Of a DNA stretch of 64,000 nt, positions 58,861 through 64,000 are shown one piece after another (position 1 is the stretch's first letter; every line of letters starts with the position of its first letter). The notes beneath the pieces are model-generated. The model was not told the origin of the DNA. It ran no database searches and saw only the letters and a program-made list of their open reading frames with translations. A program made the translations under genes and the position numbers. Source of the stretch: Amaurobius ferox (lineage: Eukaryota; Arthropoda; Arachnida; Araneae; Amaurobiidae); the NCBI GenBank assembly GCA_951213105.1, contig OX578137.1, positions 77,906,104-77,970,103 of the forward strand, given 5' to 3'.

Positions 58861-59794
58861 GTAAAACTTCTCAAAAGTGCTACATCATGGTGAAAAAAGA
58901 AACTTCTCCGCTAATTACAAAAAAAAAAGACTTCTTTCAAAAAAGTTATGAAAATGGTATGTGCCAAGATCTTGAAGAACCGGAACTTTACATTTAGGTC
59001 TAGGGTACCTTGTTGAAACATCAAAATCCTCATGTGAATCACATGTTTCATTCGTAGTCAATTAAAAAAAAAGAATGTTGTTATTTTACTTTGCGACGAG
59101 TTTTTTAACATGAAGTGACATGTTTATGAAATTTCAATACTGTTTGTAGATATATTTATCAATTTGATTTTGCTTATATATTTAACATTACAAATTCCGA
59201 ATTGCATCACCAAGCACAATGTTTCCATTTCTTTTTCAAAAAATTTTCTTTTAATATTTTTTTTTAAAAATAAAATTCTCAATAAAATTTATTATCAAGT
59301 TTAAGAAGCAAGTTATGCACAGCCGTCAAGAAAAATAAGAATAAAACACCCGATCATTATTGCACAATTTATATCGCAGAACAAAATTGAATATACCATT
59401 AGATAGGGGATTAAATCTTCAACAAATATCAATATTTAATATCTGTATAAGGGTATCTGTAGTCATAGTTATTTTAACACTAACTCTGAAAATGATCAAG
59501 GGCAATCCCCATTGACCATTAAATATTTGGATTCTCCAAAAACTTTCATACAAATTAAAAAAAATAATAGAAAAAGACGCAAAATTGACCGATAAATTCC
59601 TTATAAACCATTGAGGGTGTATCTAAAAATTGAACTTTGTAACAGAGTAGGCGAATTCCGATCAGATAATCCGTTTCCGCCAGTTCGCAATGTTCTGTCG
59701 CTTTTACCTACGTTTTAGGGGAGTTTTGTTTTAATGTTATGTATAGTCTATATTCGGTTTTTCTCAGTTTTATGAGCGTATTACAGAGAGCAAA
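58861..59794. other. No recognisable feature
   Basis: AT-rich, nothing assigned. Confidence 0.5.
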
Positions 59795-60440
59795 ATATCT
59801 GATGTAGGTAGCACATGATTTTCCTTATATAATGCAATGAATTTACGTCGATCATAATGAAAAACTGATGAATAAGAATTAATTCAAATAATACGTCACA
59901 GCGTTCTTAATGTTGAATTGTACATTTGGCGTTTTTTCTAATGGCAACATAGTAAACTATTTCGAAGTACCAAATGAACGTATATTTCACACAACTCTAA
60001 ATTGACAATTATTAATATTGATAGCACTCTAAATAAGTAATGTAATCCATATAGTAATATATTTTAATAATTTATTCATCAATTCGGCGTCATTTTCGTT
60101 AATTCAAAGTCATTTTTGCAAATTTTCAGCGATCTTAGGCAAAATATCGCCAAGCTGGCGATATTTTGCTAGATTATTCGCCAAGTTCATCAAAGTATCG
60201 CCAAGGGTTCAGAAAAAAAGAGAGAGAAAAGAGCATTTCTTGATAGTATGCTCGTTGTGTGACGGATATCAAAATTCGCAAAACAATATCTGCCATTAAC
60301 GTCATTATTATACATTTGACGCCATTTTTATCAATTTTGCGATATTTTTTATGAATTTAGCAACATTTTAAAAGATTCCAAGTTGGCGACATCTGGCCAT
60401 TTTCTGCGCAAAATTTTTTTTCAAGCTTTACGAACTGATG
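59795..60440 (-). mobile_element. Hairpin-headed repeat, tail portion, inverted (copy G)
   Basis: CTGATGTAGGTAGCACATGA and TTTTCCTTATATAATGCAAT mark the 3' end. GGCAAAATATCGCCAAGCTG (60130) and GTTGGCGACATCTGG (60383) are the GGCGA modules. Head not found. Confidence 0.65.
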
Positions 60441-61339
60441 GACGGGTTATTTTTATAGTAAGGTTATTAAAATGGGGTATTTTTATAGTAAGTCCTTATA
60501 TTATTTTTTATGTCGAATAAGTTATAAGTATTTGTCAAATTTGCGAAAACGTCAATATTATTAATTATTACAAGCAAATATACTTCAAAGATAAATCTTG
60601 CTCAGAAATAAATATCTAGGTACTTAAGCACAATGTGAACAATATTAAATAAATTGATTTACATAAAGCAGTGAAGTTTAATGGGCATTTATAATATTCA
60701 GAAGTCATATTATCATTTAGAAAACATTCTCGTGATCGTTCATTTTTCATATTAAACCACGTGGAAACGCTTCCATAAAAGGCATCCACTTCAGCCATTT
60801 TAATGCATTTGGTCTACGTCTTAAAGGAGGTAAATAAAGTGATGAGTTCATGATATGTAAGCTCCCCAATTAGTCTAATGTTGATATGATCAGTCTGAGA
60901 TACCGACAGAGTTTGGACCTTAAAACCATTCTCCCATATACGGTCTTGGATGCCTGATAACAAATAGTTATGATAAATACCCCAGTAATGGCTAAATGCA
61001 TTTCCATGTTTCTGGATATTTATACACACCAAAAAAATTAGAAGCACCTCCCCCCCCCCCCCATATAAGTCAATTCAAATACTTATTGTAACAGCCGCAC
61101 AAGAGAGATATATTAATTTCACAAATAAAAATACTGCAACGCATATTTAAAATTCGCAAAAGGATAAAAAAAAATTGTCAGTAATATTTTATATCAAGAT
61201 AGAGATATATAAAAAGCATAAATAAATGTATATTTCTAACTGACATACCAAATAAGAGTAAAATTTAAAATACACAAATTTCATTTGAAATACGGAATGA
61301 ATAATAAAAAGAGCTAAAGTTACAAAAATGCTTATTAGC
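60441..61339. other. No gene seen; poly-C at 61051-61062
   Basis: The minus-strand open frame 60814-61047 shares a short block with 57125-57445 (see that entry). Confidence 0.4.
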
Positions 61340-61610
61340 AGCAAAAAGGATCCCTGGGACCGGATGCCACGAAAATCAATTTAGAGCGGATATTTTTCCG
61401 TGGCCCATCTGATCTCCACGGGGTGGGGCAAAATGAGCCAAGATATCGAATTTCCGGTGTTCTAATGAAGTTAGATAAGGAAACTGAAGGGTAAGAGTGG
61501 AAGGAAAAAGTTTTCTGATATTTTTATTCGGGATCAAATGGGCGTTGCCGGATTGTAATAGATTTTGAACGTTATAACTCCAGGGAAGCGCGTTTTCATG
61601 ATATTTTTTT
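61340..61610 (+). repeat. Dispersed repeat, copy 2 (partner 58.59-58.86 kb)
   Basis: GGATGCCACGAAAATCAATT, TTTCCGGTGTTCTAATGAAG, GGGTAAGAGTGGAAGGAAAA, TGGGCGTTGCC. It has extra sequence between the first two blocks compared with the partner. Confidence 0.8.
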
Positions 61611-62335
61611 TTCCAAGAAAATTCACAAAGCTTATTTGTTTTCTGGATATTGTGCATTAATTTAATTTGTTTAGGGAAATATTGTTTTTTTGTAGAGAAA
61701 TATTATATTTTGTACAAATGACGCATATATTTTGTTTTAGAAAGGACCATCCAAATATAAAATGATTTTGGATAAATATTTTATTTTTATCTATAGCAAT
61801 GATGAAAAGTGGTGCCAATCGAACGAAACTCTTACTATAGGATATATATCATGTTTCAGATTTCCGTGGACACGGGCCATCTATTTCTGTACGTTTTATT
61901 TTCTGTCTACATTTCTGTATTACGTATTTTCTGTCTACCTGTTTGTGTCTGTGGGCGTGATTTTTCTCTCAAAACTGTATTGTATAATATATCTGGGGGG
62001 AACATTGATGATTAATATGAGAAATTCAATCGCCATATTATATGCCATCACGCCTTACATCCTCCTGTTGGAGGGCTACCATTTCCAATGCGGATGAATC
62101 TCTGCTTTGTTGCCATGGGCCCATATCTGAAAAATCTTTATAATTTAAAGAATCTGCAGTAAGGAACCAGAGGGACATGCCGATTAGAGCTGTAAAATTA
62201 GTTCAGAATAAGGAAGGGAATACCTATGCATATATTAATCATCAAAACATGCTAAAAAGTCCATTTACAGAACCTCCAACAAAAAATGTTGGTTCAGATT
62301 GATGGTTTAAGTACTACATTTGTAAAGAGACTTAC
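61611..62335. other. No recognisable feature; hydrophobic 111-codon open frame
   Basis: The open frame at 61762-62097 (plus) has several hydrophobic stretches but TTT/ATA-rich codons and no recognised motif. It is probably a chance frame in AT-rich DNA. Confidence 0.4.
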
Positions 62336-62407
62336 TGCCCCAACCGGGAATCGAACTCTGAATCTCCGAACTGGCTAGCTGACGCTCTACAGTTGAGCTT
62401 CTGGGAC
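62336..62407 (-). tRNA. tRNA-like unit 1 (tRNA pseudogene or SINE head)
   Basis: The reverse strand starts GTCCCAG and ends TTGGGGC plus A, a 7-bp acceptor stem with two G-U pairs. D arm GCTC-AACTGTA-GAGC, T loop TTCGATT within GAGTTCGATTCCC (B box). The anticodon arm does not fold properly and the T stem has mismatches, so it is unlikely to be a working tRNA. Conserved upstream sequence (GCAATTTCGTCCCAGAAG) is shared with unit 2. Confidence 0.65.
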
Positions 62408-62714
62408 GAAATTGCGAGTTCTTATATTAGAAGTGGACTCTGCATTCGTCACCCGTTTATGTCAGGTTGGCGGGTAACTAACAATCTGACTGATCACCTA
62501 CTGCTATTTTTACCTTAGGTTAACTTTCTGCTACTACTATTTTTACCCAGGTTAGTATCCTCCGTGGTTATTATTCTCTCAATTTGATATCGGCCCTCAA
62601 AGAGTCCACTGAGTCCATACTAGTCGTATTAGGGTCACTACTTTCAGACCTCCGATGTCTTTGCATTGACCTACGTGTTTGATTTGTTCAGGAGTTATTG
62701 TAAAGTGCCTTGCT

Positions 62715-62785
62715 GACCCAATCGGGAATCGAACCCTGGATCTTCGAACTGGCCAGCTGACGTTCTTCCGTTGAACTTCTGAGAC
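62715..62785 (-). tRNA. tRNA-like unit 2 (tRNA pseudogene or SINE head)
   Basis: A second copy 378 bp from unit 1. GTCTCAG..TTGGGTC acceptor ends, GTTC-AACGGAA-GAAC D arm, GGGTTCGATTCCC B box. It shares TACAATTTCGTCTCAGAAG upstream and GCCAGTTCGAAGATCC in the middle with unit 1. No plausible anticodon arm. Confidence 0.65.
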
Positions 62786-64000
62786 GAAATTGTAAGCTCT
62801 TATCGTTTAAGTGGACTTTTCACATTAGAAACTCTTTTCTGATTTTAAACTTCGGGTATTTTCATTTCCTTTATGAGCACCGTGCCCATTTCCTTTCACA
62901 AAGACTCTTCGAAGAAAATCTTCTAATATCAATTTTGAATCCGTCAATTTCGATTCTGCATTGGTATCATCTGTATGTGTCATAGCCGAAGATTTTCTAT
63001 TTAAATGCTTTCCCGGTTACGGCTTAAAAACATCTTTGATGTTGATGCCAAGGTCTGATGCTGAGATTAGATGCTCAGTTGAAGGGATTTGATGCTGACA
63101 TCTTCTGATGCAATCCTACAATCCACACCATCTTTTTCACTCTTAACTATTTATAAAATAAATCAAGATTTTTGACGCAATTATTGTCATCCTTTGATAT
63201 TTTATTCAATTTTATTATTTGGAATGTTCATTAAATACAGGGATTTAGTCGGATTGCTCGTTAAAACCGAGTCAATCAGGATTCAATTTACTGTACAAAT
63301 TTAAAGTACATAATTTTCCTGTTAAATTCAAATCTGACTAGATGATGGTTTATTATATGAGAATTTTATAGTATTTGATACTCTGAATATCCTTGATTTG
63401 TAAGTATTACAGGTACTTTGTAAATTTTTAAAAACTAATTCTGAAATTTATTGTGCAACATTCACCAAATCATAAATTCGCATAGCGAGTTACATACCCT
63501 ACATTACGGGTTTCCCCTCTTTTTCATATTCTATATTAGAGGCTGAACCATTTTGCATACCCTATATTAACGGTAAATTCGTCAATTACTTCGTCAACGT
63601 TGATTTCTTTTCTCTTGTATAGATGGAAAATGAACTTTTAAAACCCATTTATGATAAAATGGAATTGTATAATTAATACCTTTGAATATTGAATATATAT
63701 ATCGTGATAAAAATTCCATTTCAATCAGTATGATTCATATTATAAATATCCTTTTATATGCAAGATTTTGCCATGTCTTTTCTGAAAGTCTAGCGTATTT
63801 TAAAAGAACAGTTTAAAAACCTTCAACGTCTTCCGGATTTTATTTTACAAGTAAAACAATTCGACATATTTTTTTCCATGTTTCAAACTTTTAATTATAT
63901 TTTATTCCGAGATTTCGATTAAAGAAAATTATTTACAGAACTTGATTGAATGGGTCCTTTAATTAATTTACATACTAAAAGGAAAAAAATCTAATAAGTT
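62786..64000. other. No recognisable feature
   Basis: TCTGATGCTGAGATTAGATG and nearby GATGCTGA-rich sequence at about 63055-63105 is slightly repetitive. Otherwise nothing. Confidence 0.45.

Noticed and set aside
61762..62097. 111-codon hydrophobic open frame as a membrane protein
   Set aside because: Hydrophobic composition is expected from AT-rich DNA. No homolog recognised and no supporting gene structure.

Overview
The window is AT-rich, repeat-saturated eukaryotic DNA. I find no host protein-coding gene, and no open reading frame outside transposon remnants resembles a protein I know. The repeats (Tc1/mariner elements, tRNA-derived SINEs, Helitrons, long (TA)n arrays, and elements carrying (TG)n tracts) point to an arthropod. 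The SINE body and the hairpin-headed repeats look to me like those of araneomorph spiders, but that is recollection, not proof. The stretch is best read as intergenic or deep intronic.

Layout. 1-5 kb: a SINE body cut by the window edge, a strong foldback at 1257-1456 and small tandem repeats. 6-8.7 kb: a 900-bp mariner-type element and a 1494-bp Tc1-like element, both with TIRs and TA target sites and both with broken transposases. 9.1-12.7 kb: three copies of a hairpin-headed repeat. The first is interrupted by a SINE that starts with a complete 5S rRNA-like unit fused to a tRNA-like head. 13.3-15.6 kb: a 0.5-kb inverted repeat around a 1.2-kb spacer. 15.9-16.5 kb: a young SINE inside an older, oppositely oriented SINE. 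17.5-21.3 kb: another hairpin-headed repeat and a Helitron. 22.1-25 kb: long (TA)n arrays with a snap-back mariner between two of them, itself hit by a SINE. 26-35 kb: mostly unrecognised DNA with dispersed repeats. 35.2-36.5 kb: a second Tc1-like remnant. 37.9-45.7 kb: a nest of Helitrons, two of them near-identical and in tandem, with a 3.45-kb Helitron-derived insert in the first. 45.7-64 kb: more hairpin-headed repeats, microsatellites, two tRNA-like units and long stretches with nothing recognisable.

No functional gene network is visible. What the window records is the history of several transposon families: nested insertions, snap-back rearrangement, promoter replacement in a SINE, and sequence modules shared by repeats of different classes. 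The main candidate novelty is the 5S-tRNA chimeric SINE at about 9.7-10.1 kb. It is flanked by a target-site duplication and lacks the tRNA B box, and the copy at position 1 shares that same B-box loss.
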